Shown: positions 1 to 37,860, numbered from the stretch's first letter. The stretch is 64,000 nt of DNA from Scylla paramamosain (GCF_035594125.1 NC_087181.1:10909817-10973816); one strand, 5' to 3'. Notes: generated by a model from the sequence alone, not told the origin. Numbers and translations are program-made.

Positions 1-101
1 GCTTATGTCTGAAATTACTTACTTTTCATACTAATATTTACATTTTTACACACCAATACAAAAATGCATCAGTAACTCTGTTACTTATGAAAAATATATA
101 A

Positions 102-132
<31 letters not shown>

Positions 133-777
133 CGAATTACATTTTCGCTGAGTCAACAAAACACCTTGACGTCATTCATGCAAAGTGAGAAATCAAACAG
201 TCAAGTTATTGTCATCTCTGCAATGACCTGAAGATGAAGAATCAAGTATCAAGAGTGAAATTATTTACATTATACTTCTCTATTTTCTCAAGGCACACAA
301 AGAACAGATTAAATTATCCTTGAAAGTGGGTATTTGCAGCAGAGATGGAAATGCAGTTTTACAAAAATCAAGGTCAAGGAAACCGAGTCTTCATGGGCCG
401 GACTTGCCATCCCGACTTGACCTGAGTCACAGCGGTTCATCCACAGTCGCAAAGAAACAAAAAATAAATAAAACATCACAAGGGTCAGCCACCACAGGTC
501 AAGAATCATCCCTGAATGTCATTATTTACAGAGTTCAGGTGATCATCCCTTTGTTCCTCCAATACACAGCCTCCTAAGTAGACATCCAGTATGCATTACA
601 CTGCACACACTCACACTCACACAGGACCTCAGACTCAGCCTTAGCAAAGACTGGAGGGAAGCACATCACCAGTGCATCACTCAAGACACACAAACACATC
701 AAGCATTCCCTCCACACAGGTTACCATTCCAAGCAGTGAGCAGAGACAGTGACTGGGAGCCACTCATCCTGCAACGC
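1..777 (-). other. CCAR1 3' UTR and downstream flank
   Basis: Sequence beyond the CCAR1 stop (TCA on the plus strand at 778-780). There is no AATAAA or ATTAAA on the minus strand here, so the cleavage site is non-canonical or lies outside the window. An AT dinucleotide run lies near 95-133. Short open frames at 309-577 look non-coding. Confidence 0.5.
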
Positions 778-18494
<17,717 letters not shown>

Positions 18495-18775
18495 CGTGTC
18501 TTGCTGTAAACAGCAGCAGCAGCAGTCAGGCTTTGCAGGACACTCAGATAACAATGAATGCATCCTTCAACACAGACAATACACTATCCTTGAAAAATAC
18601 CAACAGATTTATTGACAATGGCAGCATAGTTATGTCCTCAATAACTAATAGTCAATAGATGTTACAACCTAAGCATCTTTAGGCTTATACTATTGTATAG
18701 TAAAGCCGAGTGGGTGAGGCTACCTGGTGATGCAGTATTGCACTTGCTGGGCCTGCTGCCTGCCGCTATGAGGTG

Positions 18776-18777
<2 letters not shown>

Positions 18778-18864
<87 letters not shown>
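18778..18864. repeat. (GA)n microsatellite
   Basis: Pure GA run of about 87 bases in the 5' untranslated intron of CCAR1. Confidence 0.97.
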
Positions 18865-18867
<3 letters not shown>

Positions 18868-19439
18868 GTAACATAAATGCTTAACTGGCATCTCATGCCG
18901 GCAGGCCGCGGGGCCACCTAGCACGGGACCCTAATTCTCCACGAGTACCTAATAAAGTATGACATTTTCCAGCCTAAACTAGACATCCTAAGCATCTTTT
19001 ACCTCAAATATCTTACTGGCCAAGCAATCTACAGCAGCACTGAGGTACAGGTGAAAATGGTACAGCCAAGCAGCCCCGAACCCATCCCAATGGGCCTGGC
19101 AAGTGGCCCTGCCTCCCTACAGTGGAGGAGCCACGCAGGCACTCCCAGCAACCCTGTGTCCTCCTCTTCCCTTTTCAGATAACCCACACACACACCAGCC
19201 TCGCAATCCTGAACCAGCCAAGCACCGATGTCAACAAAAACCAACACGAAAGGGACAGGAAATTTAAAGATCCCAGCACGGAACCAAAATGTTGTCCCTT
19301 TCACGGGCCGACATTCCTTCATTGTTTACAAACTGAACTCCTTATTTAACACAACACTACGCCGCACCCAGGCCCCCTGCATCCTTCAGACACCCAGCAG
19401 TGGACAAGGTAGGGTAGTTCATCACGTAGAGTTAACTCA

Positions 19440-19640
19440 GGAATTGTAACTCACAGAACTCCCCCAGTATTTCGGTAAGTTGTTCGGGGAGTCACACGTC
19501 CTGCCTGGCAATATGGCGACCGCGAGGCGCTCAATGTTGCCACCGCGGCCCCCAGCGCTGGCCGCCCCGACGCCCGCGAGGCCGCCACCACGCTGCTTCT
19601 AGCCCAACGCCGCCCGTGTATGGCTGTGTGGCTGTTTGGG
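19440..19640 (-). promoter_or_regulatory. Probable CCAR1 promoter / non-coding first exon, GC-rich
   Basis: This is the only strongly GC- and CpG-rich stretch upstream of the CCAR1 start, inside an AT-rich neighbourhood. On the minus strand it includes GTCGCCATATTGCC, resembling a YY1 core (GCCATNTTG) that is common at housekeeping start sites. A candidate 5' UTR donor (TTCT|gtgagt) lies near 19,449. Since the coding exon begins nine bases after an acceptor, a spliced leader is required; this is the best location, but it is inferred. Confidence 0.45.
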
Positions 19641-22004
<2,364 letters not shown>

Positions 22005-22217
22005 AGCTACGTGGTGGTGGGGTGGGGGGGTGGTGGGGTGAGGGGGGCGTTGAGAGCGGTCGAGAGGAGCGTGAGAATGGCCGCGACTGGGGTCCTGCTC
22101 TTGGCCAACCCTTTGGTCAAGCACGTGGGCGGGTGGATGGCCCTAGATGAGTGGCCCTGTCGCGGTCTGGACAGGGTGGAGAAAGCAGTGCCCATAATTA
22201 GCCTGCCCGCGGAGAAG
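22005..22217 (+). CDS. Perilipin (PAT domain) internal exon, partial gene
   Basis: Perilipins coat lipid droplets and control lipolysis (family knowledge). This exon (phase 0 to 0, about 71 residues) runs from the acceptor ccgtcag to the donor AAG|gtgtga. After a glycine-rich stretch it reads ALRAVERSVRMAATGVLLLA, then LVKHV...ALDEWPCRGLDRVEK, then VPIISLPAEK. The C-[KR]-x-LD-x-x-E-x-x-[IV]-P-x-x-x-x-P-x-E block is the PAT-domain hallmark, and the preceding amphipathic AE-type helix also fits. The glycine run (22,011-22,050) comes from GGT/GGG slippage and may mark decay. The exon is followed directly by a GA repeat. First and last exons are not found, so this may be a real gene with long introns or a fragment. 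Confidence 0.65.
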
Positions 22218-22221
22218 GTGT

Positions 22222-22224
<3 letters not shown>

Positions 22225-22299
<75 letters not shown>
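22225..22299. repeat. (GA)n microsatellite at the perilipin exon donor
   Basis: GA run starting eight bases after the exon edge at 22,217. Confidence 0.97.
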
Positions 22300-22304
<5 letters not shown>

Positions 22305-22453
22305 AGGGAGAATATTTGTATTTTTATATGGCTTTCCTCTTCTGTTTTAATTTCTACATCTCCATTTTTCTTCCTTCTCATCATCTACGTCCATCTCCCT
22401 CCTTTTCCTTCCTTTCTCCCTCTACTTTTTCTTTCTTCCTTCCATTTCTCTCT

Positions 22454-22600
22454 CTCATCTAACTCTGCTATGTTTATCTTTCTGTACTCACTCCCTTAGT
22501 GTATCTCACTCCGTCAGATTGTTCACAGGACCCGTAAAACAATGCTGGGTATCTACCCTTCCATACACTCCTACCTTTCCTTCCTTCCTTCCATTTTTCC
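22454..22600 (+). repeat. Partial tandem copy of the next perilipin exon (147-bp period)
   Basis: CTCATCTAACTCTG... at 22,454 recurs as CTCATCTAATTCTG... at 22,601. The embedded acceptor and exon start (ccgtcag|ATTGTTCACAGGACCCGT at 22,518) recurs as ccatcag|ATTGTACGCATGACTCGC at 22,665, exactly 147 bases later. This copy encodes IVHRTRKTMLGIY and has no clear donor, so it is a relic or an alternative exon. Confidence 0.7.
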
Positions 22601-22664
22601 CTCATCTAATTCTGGTATGTTTACCCTCCTTCGCTTTCTCCGTCAGCGTATCCCTCTCCATCAG

Positions 22665-22743
22665 ATTGTACGCATGACTCGCAATATAGTGCTGGCTACA
22701 TCGGCGGGAGACAACCTGCGTGCGCCAAACCCTGTTGGAGGCT
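22665..22743 (+). CDS. Perilipin next exon, partial
   Basis: It starts at the acceptor ccatcag in phase 0 and reads [18 protein letters not shown], continuing to a donor candidate GGCT|gtgagg (22,744). Joined to the previous exon, the junction [13 protein letters not shown] fits the perilipin pattern P-x-E-[KQ]-I-x-x-x-TR. It is short, so the assignment rests on junction and phase. A GA repeat starts at 22,778. Confidence 0.5.
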
Positions 22744-22776
22744 GTGAGGCTGAGTGGATAGATGAGTGAATAAATT

Positions 22777-22777
<1 letters not shown>

Positions 22778-22865
<88 letters not shown>
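22778..22865. repeat. (GA)n microsatellite
   Basis: Pure GA run of about 88 bases downstream of the second perilipin exon. Confidence 0.97.
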
Positions 22866-28062
<5,197 letters not shown>

Positions 28063-30810
28063 ATGGCCAGCGAGAGGACTTCGTGGGCCTCAAGGTGGAG
28101 ACTCTCTTATGTGAGGACGATCTTCGCTCTGTGGATAATCTCCCTCGCAACCTCTGAGGAACTCACTGGTATGTACTCATTGAGAGGTGGATAATGAAAC
28201 AGACAGACAGATAGATGGACAGATAAACAGTGAGACAGGCTGATAGATATATAGATTAATAAAGTGACAGATAGATATGTACATAGTTCGAGAGACAGTT
28301 ATTCATTCTTTAATTAGAAGTAAAATAACAACTGGAACAATCTTTTCTCCAAACAAGTTTTAACGCTTCTGTTATTGGTGGTGGTGCAGCTGTTCTAGAC
28401 ACCGAAGCAGCTATTCCATACACCAAGCCAGCTGTTCCAGACACCGAAACAGCTGTTCCAGGGACAGAAATAGCTGTTCCTGGCACCCAAACATCTGTTC
28501 CACATCTAGAAACAAATGCTCCAGACAATGAAACCCATGTTCCAGACATCCAAGCAGCTATTTCTGGCACTCAAACAGCTTTTCTACGCACCGAGACAAC
28601 TGTTCTAGGCACCGATGCAGCTATTCCAGGGAACCAAACAGCTATTCCAGGCAACCAAGGAGCTGTTCCAGGCAACCGAGCATCTGTTCCAGGCAATCAA
28701 GCAGTAGTTCTAAATAACCAAGCAGTTGATCCAGGTACCGAAGCAAGTATTCTGGACACTGACGAGGCGCGGGCCATATCCGACGACACACCACTGGCGG
28801 AGGCTGTCAACGCCCTCCTCGCCAGTACTCCAAAGAGGGGCGGGGATGGCGTGCCGGTGGGTGACCGTCTGGGGCCATTACTCCCTCAGCACCCAGACAC
28901 ACCCTTGGCCTCCCCGATGGTGGTAAGACGCTACTCTGTGCCTCAAGGGCCGGGCAAAGAGAGGGACGTCCCCGTGGTGGTGACACAATACGCCTTACCG
29001 ACCGACCAGAAAAGCCAGGGGGACCACAACGTTCTCATGACACGGATATCCTTCCCTGACGGTGTCCCTGGGGTAGAGAGGCAAGGGGAAGGAGAGGAGA
29101 AGGACTTTTATTCCACTGGGACGCCCCTACAGATGATAAATACCACGGGGGAGTATGGCACACCCTTGGAAACAAAACAAAAGGGAGAACAACAAAAGGA
29201 GGATGCTCAGAGCGAGGGAATACAGGAGGATGTGAAAGATGGAGATACGACTACCACAACGTCCCCTGAGATTAAGAACACTCCTGGGGACGCCATTGAT
29301 CTCCCACAGGGGACGGAACACCTGTGGGATCCTACTGAGGTCACGGAGTTAACTTGGACACAGGAAGTAGAGAAAGAGGCCGAGGAGAAGAGGGAGGGGG
29401 CATGGGATGTACCGGGCATGGTGTGGCAGGGAGCAAAACCAAGGACCCCTACCGCCCTGGAGATGATGGTGAAGAGGGCGACGACAGAGGCTAGCCAGAG
29501 TGAGTACACCGTCATTATCACCATCATCATCACTTTATCACTGTTTTTCCTTCAGTTAATCCGTTTGAAAGTGTGTGACATGCAGAGAGAGAGAGAGAGA
29601 GAGAGAGAGTGAGTCAGTAAAGTTTCTCTCTGGCCGCAGGACAAGACCAAACCGGGAGTGACCAGCTATACACCTCTACGCGCCCGTCAGTTAAGGAGGC
29701 CGAGGACGAGAGAGGAGAGGAAACAGGCTATGTGAGGTGGGCACAGGAGGAGGAGGAGAAGAGAAGACATATGATTAATGAAAAGTAGAAAATAAAGGGA
29801 AAGAAGGAAAAGTAGGAGGAAATAATGTAATAGGAGAAGGAGGCAAGGTGCATGAGATGATGAGGAGGATAAGGAAAATGGAGGAGGAGGTTGTGAGATG
29901 GAAAAGATAAGAGGTAAACTGAGTGAGCTAATAAGTCAAGTGAAGGGAGAGAAGGAGGAGTAGCGGGAAATAAGAAATGGAAGATGAGTAGGTAGGTTGT
30001 GAATACGAGGGAAGGAAGGCAGGAGATGAGGAGGTAAGCTGTGAATAGGAAAGAAGGATTAGTAGGAGATAAGAATGTAGGCTGTAGATAGAAGGAGAGG
30101 AGGATGAATCAACCTACGGACGGAATAACAAACGAAAACGTAGGCTGTAAATAGGCGAGGAGGAAGTGGAGGAAGAAGAATTGAGGTGGGCAGAAGGCGT
30201 GACTAGTGGTTCCCTTAGCCAACATAAAACAGGTGGACGACGACTGTAATGTTTGTGGCAGATTAGCGCAAGAAAGTAGAAAGTTAGCCTTGTAAAATAA
30301 ACGCACGTGCCTTTCCTCGCCACAGGCCGGGAGTACAGGTGGCCTTGAAGGGGCACTCGCCTACACCGGCAGCCTACTCTTCTTATCCTGACCGCTTGCC
30401 ACTCCTCGGCCGCTTGCCGCCTCACTCCCGTTTACCGCCACACATATACCACCACCAGCACCACCTTCACCACCACCAGCAGATCCCTTCAGCAGTGCAT
30501 TCCCAGGCACAAGTAAGGATTCTGAAACACTTATGCGCCGCACCTCCACTTCTTTCAAAAGGCTTTAGTTGAAGTTGCATGGGGGTTTTTAAGGATGTTT
30601 CTGGGATTCTAGTGGCAAATTAACAAGATTTCTGCATTATTAACAGAAGAAATGTTGAGAACTCGGCTAGCCATCTCTGTGGCCTCTGAAAAGAGTCGTG
30701 GTGAGAGCGAAACGTTTATGAATACCGACCATAGAAACTAAAGTCTTTTTTATTATTTTTTTACTGTCCTTATAAACATGATGTTTCCATTTCTCATTCT
30801 TGCCTCCATT

Positions 30811-30843
<33 letters not shown>

Positions 30844-31175
30844 CCTGGCCCAGCAGCTCCACCAGTACCTTTACCACATCGCGCAGAGCAACCCACAGAC
30901 ACAGATGATTGTGCAGCAAATGCTGAGACACAGACCAGAGGCACAGAGGCTGCTGGAGCAGGTGCTGATGGAACAGTGGTACAGACAGCAGCAGATGCTA
31001 CTTCAGGGAGGGAAGCAGCAGGAGGAGGTAGAAGAGGAGGAGGAGGGGGAGGAGGAGGAGGTGGCAGATAAAAATGAGGTGGACACTTTTAACATTGTCA
31101 TCACCAAGAATTTGACCGGGGGACAGTCACACCCTTCTGTACAAGTCCTGTCAGATGCCCAGGTGAGCACGCACG

Positions 31176-31246
<71 letters not shown>

Positions 31247-31773
31247 ATTTGACCGGGGAACAGTCACACCCTTCTGTACAAGTGTTGTCAGATGTTCAGG
31301 TGAGCGCGCGCGCGCGCACGCACGCAAGCACGCACGCACACTTTTTATTGTCAAACGTGGACGTTCTAAAGGACAATACATGTTAAAAGAAACGGCGTAA
31401 AAAAAGGGATAAGGGATGATTCAAGCCGTATTAGTGTTGTGTGCTGTGTTGTGTGCACCAGGTTGCGTTCCTCCCCGCATGCGCCGCGTGTTCCCCGAGC
31501 GTTAACACACTCCTTTATCTTCGTCTTATTTTAACTCCCTTTATTTGTAGTCCCTTAAATTATAATAAGCCACCCTTTTCCTCGTCTAATTCACATTATT
31601 GCCACACTGAGCGCGCTGTTTCTTTTATAACTTCCGAAGGCCAGAGTGGATTCCCATATAATCCGAACATATACTTTTCCTAAAAATGATGCATGATTAT
31701 CTCTAGAGCCACGTAAACACTCCAAAACACAACTTAGTGCATATCCCCTAAACTTTCTTCCTACTATTGTCCT

Positions 31774-31872
<99 letters not shown>

Positions 31873-34800
31873 CACAAACTTCCTCTCCCCCTGCCACGCC
31901 CTAAGCGTCAAATCGTGCCTGCAGGTGGACGCAATGCTCCTCAACACCACAGTCTCGTCAGTACACAACCTTGAGGCGCTGAGGCAAGTGGTGGACGCTG
32001 CTGTCGCTCACGCTGCCGCCTCGCAGCCTGTCGCCATCCAGGAGGCCGTAGCGCAGGTGTTTCTCTTCACAACCTTGAGTCCTGTTAATATATTTGGTCA
32101 TACAGGAATCTTTAAGCAAATTCATGTTATGCTAGATTGGTATTTATATTCTACATAGCAATAGCTTGATGCAAGTGAAATATTTTTTTTTCCTTTTGGT
32201 TTTTGCATATAAAAAGAAACTATTGGAAAAAAGGAAGGGAAAAAAAAATTGCACATAAAATTTGTTAATTAATTTTTTGGCAAGTGATGTGTGTGTGTGT
32301 AGTTACTGACTGAGCGCTATGTGTTTCAGGTCGTGGAGAGCCCTGGGCAGGAGGCGACGGTCAAGGTGCTCAACTCCACCATCCCGGACCGCGGCCAGCT
32401 GGAGTCCACGCTGAACAGGCTGCTGGGCTCCGAGGTAGTGTTCAGCGGCGCCAGCACGGGCCGCGTTCCCCGCCCGCAAGGCTCCGTGGTGGACACCTTG
32501 TTGCAGAACACCGTGGGCAGCGGCAGAGACAACCTGCACATCAACTCCTCCTCCAAAACCAACGTGGTCAACATCTTCATCATCAACATCATCGGTGGTG
32601 TTGATGGCGAGAGTCAGCTGCCGCCACCATCGCCACCATTACTACCTGCTCTTCCCGGCCCTGAATCGGCTAATATTCCTCGCCCCCACCTCCCAGGCTC
32701 TCCTCCCGCCCCGCCGCAAGCCATGAGAGATAAGACTTTCTTCACCATGCTTCCTCCCGCCTCGTTCGTGCCACTTGTGCACTCTGCGAACCCGCCTGGT
32801 GAATCCCCTCACTCACAGGAATCTGATGAGCATCCCGGAGAGGCGTCTCCGCACCACCAGCAAGGACAGCAGCAGGCGTTACCACCATCACCACTGCCAT
32901 CACAACACCAGCAAAAGCCGGTGACGTCTCCACAGCAGCAACAACAACAACAACAACAACAACAGGGATACGGTGTCCCCAAGAGGCCTCCTGGCGCCGC
33001 TCCTCCAAGCCGCCCCAAGCCCGCCATACCCCGCCCCGTTTCCCGCCCCGCTTCCCGCCCCGCTCCCGGGTCGCCGCCAGCAGTCTCAGCCTCGCACCTC
33101 AACCCGGGCGGCATCCTGCTCAACAACAACCAAATGCTGAACTTGCTGCCGGATTTCGTGCGCGCCACCACCATCCCGCCGGTGGTGCCTCTGTACAACA
33201 CCTCGGTGCACACTATCCTGGGCAAGCAACCGTCAGTCATCGGCCTGCTGCCCAACAAGCTGTTCGACGTCGTCAGGCCGCAGTTGCTGCCCTCCACTAA
33301 CGCCACCATCGGCGGCATCATCCGCAAGAACTTGCTGGGGAACCTCACCAGCTACTTCCCGCCCAGCGAGCCGCCTGTCGACGCTCCGCCCACACCCCAG
33401 GTGGGCGGTGCAACGATCCCCCGCCCAGTCAACACCCAATACTCTACTCTATCCCACGCCGCCGCCGCCCTACTCCCATCCAGCGACAGCAGTGTCCCCA
33501 GCAACCCTCTCCCCTTCCTGCGCCGGCACGGCAGCCTGCTCCTACCCAAGACCAAGGGCTCTCCGTCCTCGCGGCCCCCGGCCCACGGAGCAGGCCGCAG
33601 TCCTCGCCCACAGCACAGCGCCCCACAGCGGCCCCCACAGAGCCCCCTGCAGCAGTTCGTGGTGGTGAATACAGACACGCGCACACCATCCCGTGACGAG
33701 AACGTGTTGAGCATAACAGACGACGCCGCCACGCCGCGGTCTGCCGTGCCGCAGAGCCAGCAGGACGACGCCGAGGACGCTCCTCAGACACCGGTGAAGA
33801 AAAGCAAAAAGAAGAGTAAGAAGCCCAAGCAGAAGTCGTCCCTGTCTTCCATCAAGACCATGGCCGCTGACGCCGTAGCCGCGGTGGACGGCATGAACAA
33901 CGTGATGAAGGCCGTGGCCATCGGCGCCGTGCCCAGCGGCATAGCCTTCGCCACCGCCCTCTGGCCATACTGGGCGCCCTTTGTTCTCGGCCGCCGGCGC
34001 CGCAGGGACGTGGCGAAGACTGACACGATCTCGCACGACTGGCTCAGCATCCTGACCGGGAACAAGTACAAGGGCGCTGACACTGAGTTCCCCGCCGCCT
34101 GGATGAAGAAGAAAGACGTTGGCATGAACAGAAGGCCTCCGCAGGATGGCGCATCGCAGGACAAGAGGCCGGGGAGTGTCCACATGCTAAGGATGCCTGA
34201 GGAGGAGATGCCCGGTGCCACCACCGAGCACTCCGCCTCCGCGAAACGATCCACCGAGGCCACGCTGCCCACCACCGACCTGAACCAGTCCATCGCGCAG
34301 GTCATGTCGTCACTCACTGATCGGCCCTCCCCTGACGCCTCCCTCCCCCCCTCAGACATGGTGCCCGCAGATGACATGAGCGAGGAGGCTGCCCCACCCG
34401 ACATGAGCCTGGTCAGCAACTTTCTTTACTCAGCGCTGCATGACTTCAACGGCGCCGCCTCTCAGGAGACGTCAGCGAAGGAGGAGGAGCCAGCAATACC
34501 CATTAATTTGGACCTGATGGGGGAGCACATCCACATCACTCACTCCCCAGTAATGGAGGACTCTGATAGTCTGCCTGACTCCACCACACCCGCCAACACT
34601 ACCCCCACCACAACGAAACGACCAGTCACTAGAAGGACGACTCAATTCACTACAACTAGAATTCCAACTAGAAGAACGACCATCATCAGGCGACAATCAC
34701 TCTCTACCACAACACCTAGAACCACCACTTGGCCACCACCGAAACGAACGACCCTCCGCCGCACCACCACAGTCAGATCCACCACATCACGACCCACCAC

Positions 34801-35374
34801 CACTGCCACCACACGACCCCCGAGACAAACAACCCCTCGCACGACCACACGACGACCCACTACCACTACGAGATCCCCGAGACCCCGAAGAACACGACCC
34901 ACTTCACGAACGGTCTCCACCACAACCACAACAACAACCCCTGCCACCACCACTACCACCACCGCTACCACCACCACCACTACCACCACCACCACCACCA
35001 CCACCAAAGCACCAGGGATCATGGAGAGAATTACATCCACAATAGGAGCAACAAACCAGCAAATGCAGTCAGCTTTCCGCTTCGTGGGGTCGGTAGCTTT
35101 GTATGGGGCGGCAGCTCTTATGCCACTCTGGGTTCCTATTGTCTTGGGGAAGAGGAGACGAAGACGTGAGCTTGGAGACGAGGCCGAGGAGGAGAACCGG
35201 AGACTAACCCACGAAGCGAAGGTCCTGGAAATGGTACAGAAATCCCCTAGTGTGAAGGAACGCAAGAATGGGAAGATGAGAAAGAAGATGCAGTACGATA
35301 ATGATTCTCTTAAGTCTTCTTCCTTCAAGAAACGACCTAAGGGAGACGCGAAAAGACGAAGAAGAGGGAAATAA
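28063..35374 (+). CDS. Large secretory-pathway protein with octapeptide repeats, polyQ, Thr-rich region and two hydrophobic-polyArg modules
   Basis: No family recognised. Exons: 28063-28168, 28390-29499, 29640-29736, 30326-30512, 30815-31162, 31925-32056, 32330-35374; 5,025 nt, 1,674 residues, all phases consistent. Exon 1 is a signal peptide (hydrophobic [13 protein letters not shown]). Exon 2 opens with about 15 degenerate 8-residue repeats ([AV]-[VI]-P-G-[TN]-[EQ]-x, residues about 36-155). Exon 4 is His/Pro-rich. Exon 5 starts with a glutamine run, then a helical Q/L-rich stretch. Exon 7 (1,014 residues) is Pro-rich, with a glutamine run near 862-873, then module A (about 1170-1210, hydrophobic helix ending [13 protein letters not shown]), a Thr/Arg mucin-like tract (about 1407-1553) and module B (about 1560-1600, ending [14 protein letters not shown]), then a basic tail. 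NXS/T sequons are present. By the positive-inside rule the Arg runs suggest stop-transfer segments; furin-type cleavage is the alternative. AATAAA overlaps the stop (35,370), with a better one at 35,829. Confidence 0.85.
28390..28760 (+). repeat. Coding 24-bp minisatellite (octapeptide repeat)
   Basis: About 15 imperfect 24-bp units in frame, each with GCTGTTCCAGGCA-like cores and encoding variants of A-V-P-G-T-E-T. Third-position and conservative changes mean the copies are old. It forms the N-terminal ectodomain of the 28,063-35,374 gene. Confidence 0.9.
30519..30724 (+). mobile_element. MITE-like interspersed repeat, copy A
   Basis: A 206-bp element with inverted ends: ATTCTGAAACACTTA at 30,519 and GAAACGTTTATGAATA ending at 30,724. 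It is closely related along its whole length to 41,623-41,830. It begins six bases after the exon 4 donor of the large gene. No coding capacity; class unassigned. Confidence 0.65.
31187..31340. repeat. CA repeat plus 55-bp duplicate of the upstream exon end
   Basis: A CA run of about 58 bases (31,187-31,244) is followed by 31,245-31,299, a near copy of the last 55 bases of exon 5 (31,108-31,162) together with its donor (TTCAG|gtgagc at 31,300). The period is 137 bp. CG/CA-rich alternating sequence follows to about 31,340. Confidence 0.85.
31776..31870. repeat. (TA)n microsatellite
   Basis: TA run of about 95 bases, ending about 55 bases before the exon 6 acceptor (31,924). Confidence 0.97.
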
Positions 35375-35473
35375 AGTATTTTTCTTGTTCGGCCATGTAA
35401 AGAATGAAGTGCAAAGAAGTTCTGTAATTTCTTACTGGTCAAGGTAAATGTTTTTTGGTATTTTTATTACATA

Positions 35474-35514
<41 letters not shown>

Positions 35515-35595
35515 ATTACTGTGTTGTTGTAGGGATAGTGTTTGTGTATAGTATTATGTTATTGTAGTGGTGTACTCTAGCTCGTGATTAAGTTG

Positions 35596-35688
<93 letters not shown>

Positions 35689-35884
35689 CTGTTGGTATGT
35701 AGTTTATTTTTATTTGTGTATAATTAGAGTGTTTCCAACTACGTAGTGTATAGTACGTGTTTTTATTTATTTATTTATTTAATTGTGTTTTCCCTTCGCT
35801 GTGCATCTGTTGTTTGTTGTGTTTGTTGAATAAATGTGCTGTGATGAACTGTTTTTGTGTTGTGCTGTAATTGTCTTGTGTTCT

Positions 35885-35964
<80 letters not shown>

Positions 35965-35998
35965 GTAAAGGAGCCATTACATCAATCTATCAATCTGT

Positions 35999-36039
<41 letters not shown>

Positions 36040-36083
36040 CACACGTGCGCGCGCCAAAAAAATAGTACCGTTAACAACATAGT

Positions 36084-36136
<53 letters not shown>

Positions 36137-36895
36137 ACAGGCTTTCCTCTTCTTATCTCTGTTAAACTATCACTAAAATCACGAAAACACATTTAAAAAA
36201 ACCTCAATACCATCCACTAGAACCAGTAAACTACCACTGCAATCATGAAAACATTTGAGAAAACCCTAGTAACTTCCACAACAAGACCCAGTTCAAAATC
36301 TCGACTCAAGATGCTGAAACAGTTGAGAATACACGCGGATCTGGTCTGCTGAGAAAGACGTCCAGTCACATTATAAATACAAGTCATGTACCAGCTGTTG
36401 TTTGTCCGGGAATACGAGACTTTCCTACATACAGCACCATACTGTTAAACTTTTCTTCTGCCTTTAATCTCGACAGCTTATAACTGGCTATTGGGTAAGC
36501 TCCTAAGGCTTTCCCGAGTGTTTTCATCCTAGCCATAATTTAGCACGTATTCTGTACTGTCAATGGGAAAACACACACACACACAAAAAAAAAATAAAAA
36601 AATAAATAAATAAAAAAAATAAAAAACACGATTTACCTCCTCTCTGGGCTTTGGATATACTGGTGACGAGGGAACAAAGCGCTTAATGATACGAGGCAGA
36701 GACTGATGATGATGGTGATATTGTTAGGAGTGGGTGAGGTGGTGCGTGAGTGAGCGAGTGAGTGCGTGTCGAGTTGAAAATGGAGTGAGAGCAGTTATGG
36801 CGTCTGATGGCCGTAAAATTATACAATCTTTGACGTATCATATAGATCTTTTTGTTTTATTTCTGATTTGTGATGAAGGAGGAAGAGTAAGGTAA

Positions 36896-36969
<74 letters not shown>

Positions 36970-37078
36970 TGTTTGTGTGTGTGAGCAGTGGTCTTTTCCC
37001 GGATCTTCTGCTTACTTTTTTTGGGGGGAACGACAATATGAACTATTTATTTATATATTTGGTCAAGGGCAACAAAAG

Positions 37079-37273
<195 letters not shown>

Positions 37274-37676
37274 ACTGAATATACTTTTGGAGTTTCCTCT
37301 TTAGATAGTTTTCAGTTTTTTTTCCCTAGACCAGAATTCTCATGTAACAAGAACTCGGTTTCAAGTGTGGAAGGTACAGAAACGTGAGGCTTCATTCCGT
37401 GACTGTCTTATCTTCAAGCCGCAGCATTTTGGTGATCCCTTAACTCTCTCAGGTCTCAGTGCCATTAGTGCAGGAAATCAAGAGGTAACCACAGTGATGA
37501 TTGCAGTGATGACATAACATTCTCCAACCTCGTTCTCTTTTTTACTATAATATCCTCATTCCGAGCTCTACGGTTCCCACTATTAGCCGTACGGGAGAAT
37601 ACAGGTTACCGTGACTATAATGATAACGACGATGATAATGATAATGATGACACGTTGATAATCGGAATATTACGCG

Positions 37677-37860
37677 CACAGGTGACGCAGGACAGGTTGG
37701 CGAGTCTTGCAGTGCACGAGGCGAGGCGATAAAACTCGTGAAAATATGATAAGTTAGCATGACGAATATAACACAGAGAGAATCAGAGTATTTAGAGCAC
37801 AGGTGACGCAGGACAGGTTAAATGGCGCCTGCAGTGCGTGAGACGAGGCGAAGAGCGAGG
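37677..37860. repeat. Tandem duplication, 121-bp period, upstream of the 38,392 gene
   Basis: CACAGGTGACGCAGGACAGG occurs at 37,677 and 37,798. Each is followed by TTGCAGTGC- or CTGCAGTGC-like sequence and GAGGCGAGGCG or GACGAGGCG. It may be part of the promoter region of the next gene. Confidence 0.7.

Noticed and set aside
32321..35442. Large antisense and other-frame ORFs over the last exon of the 28,063 gene
   Set aside because: GC-rich, low-complexity coding exons generate long shadow frames; only the plus frame ends with a sensible stop and joins in phase to six upstream exons.
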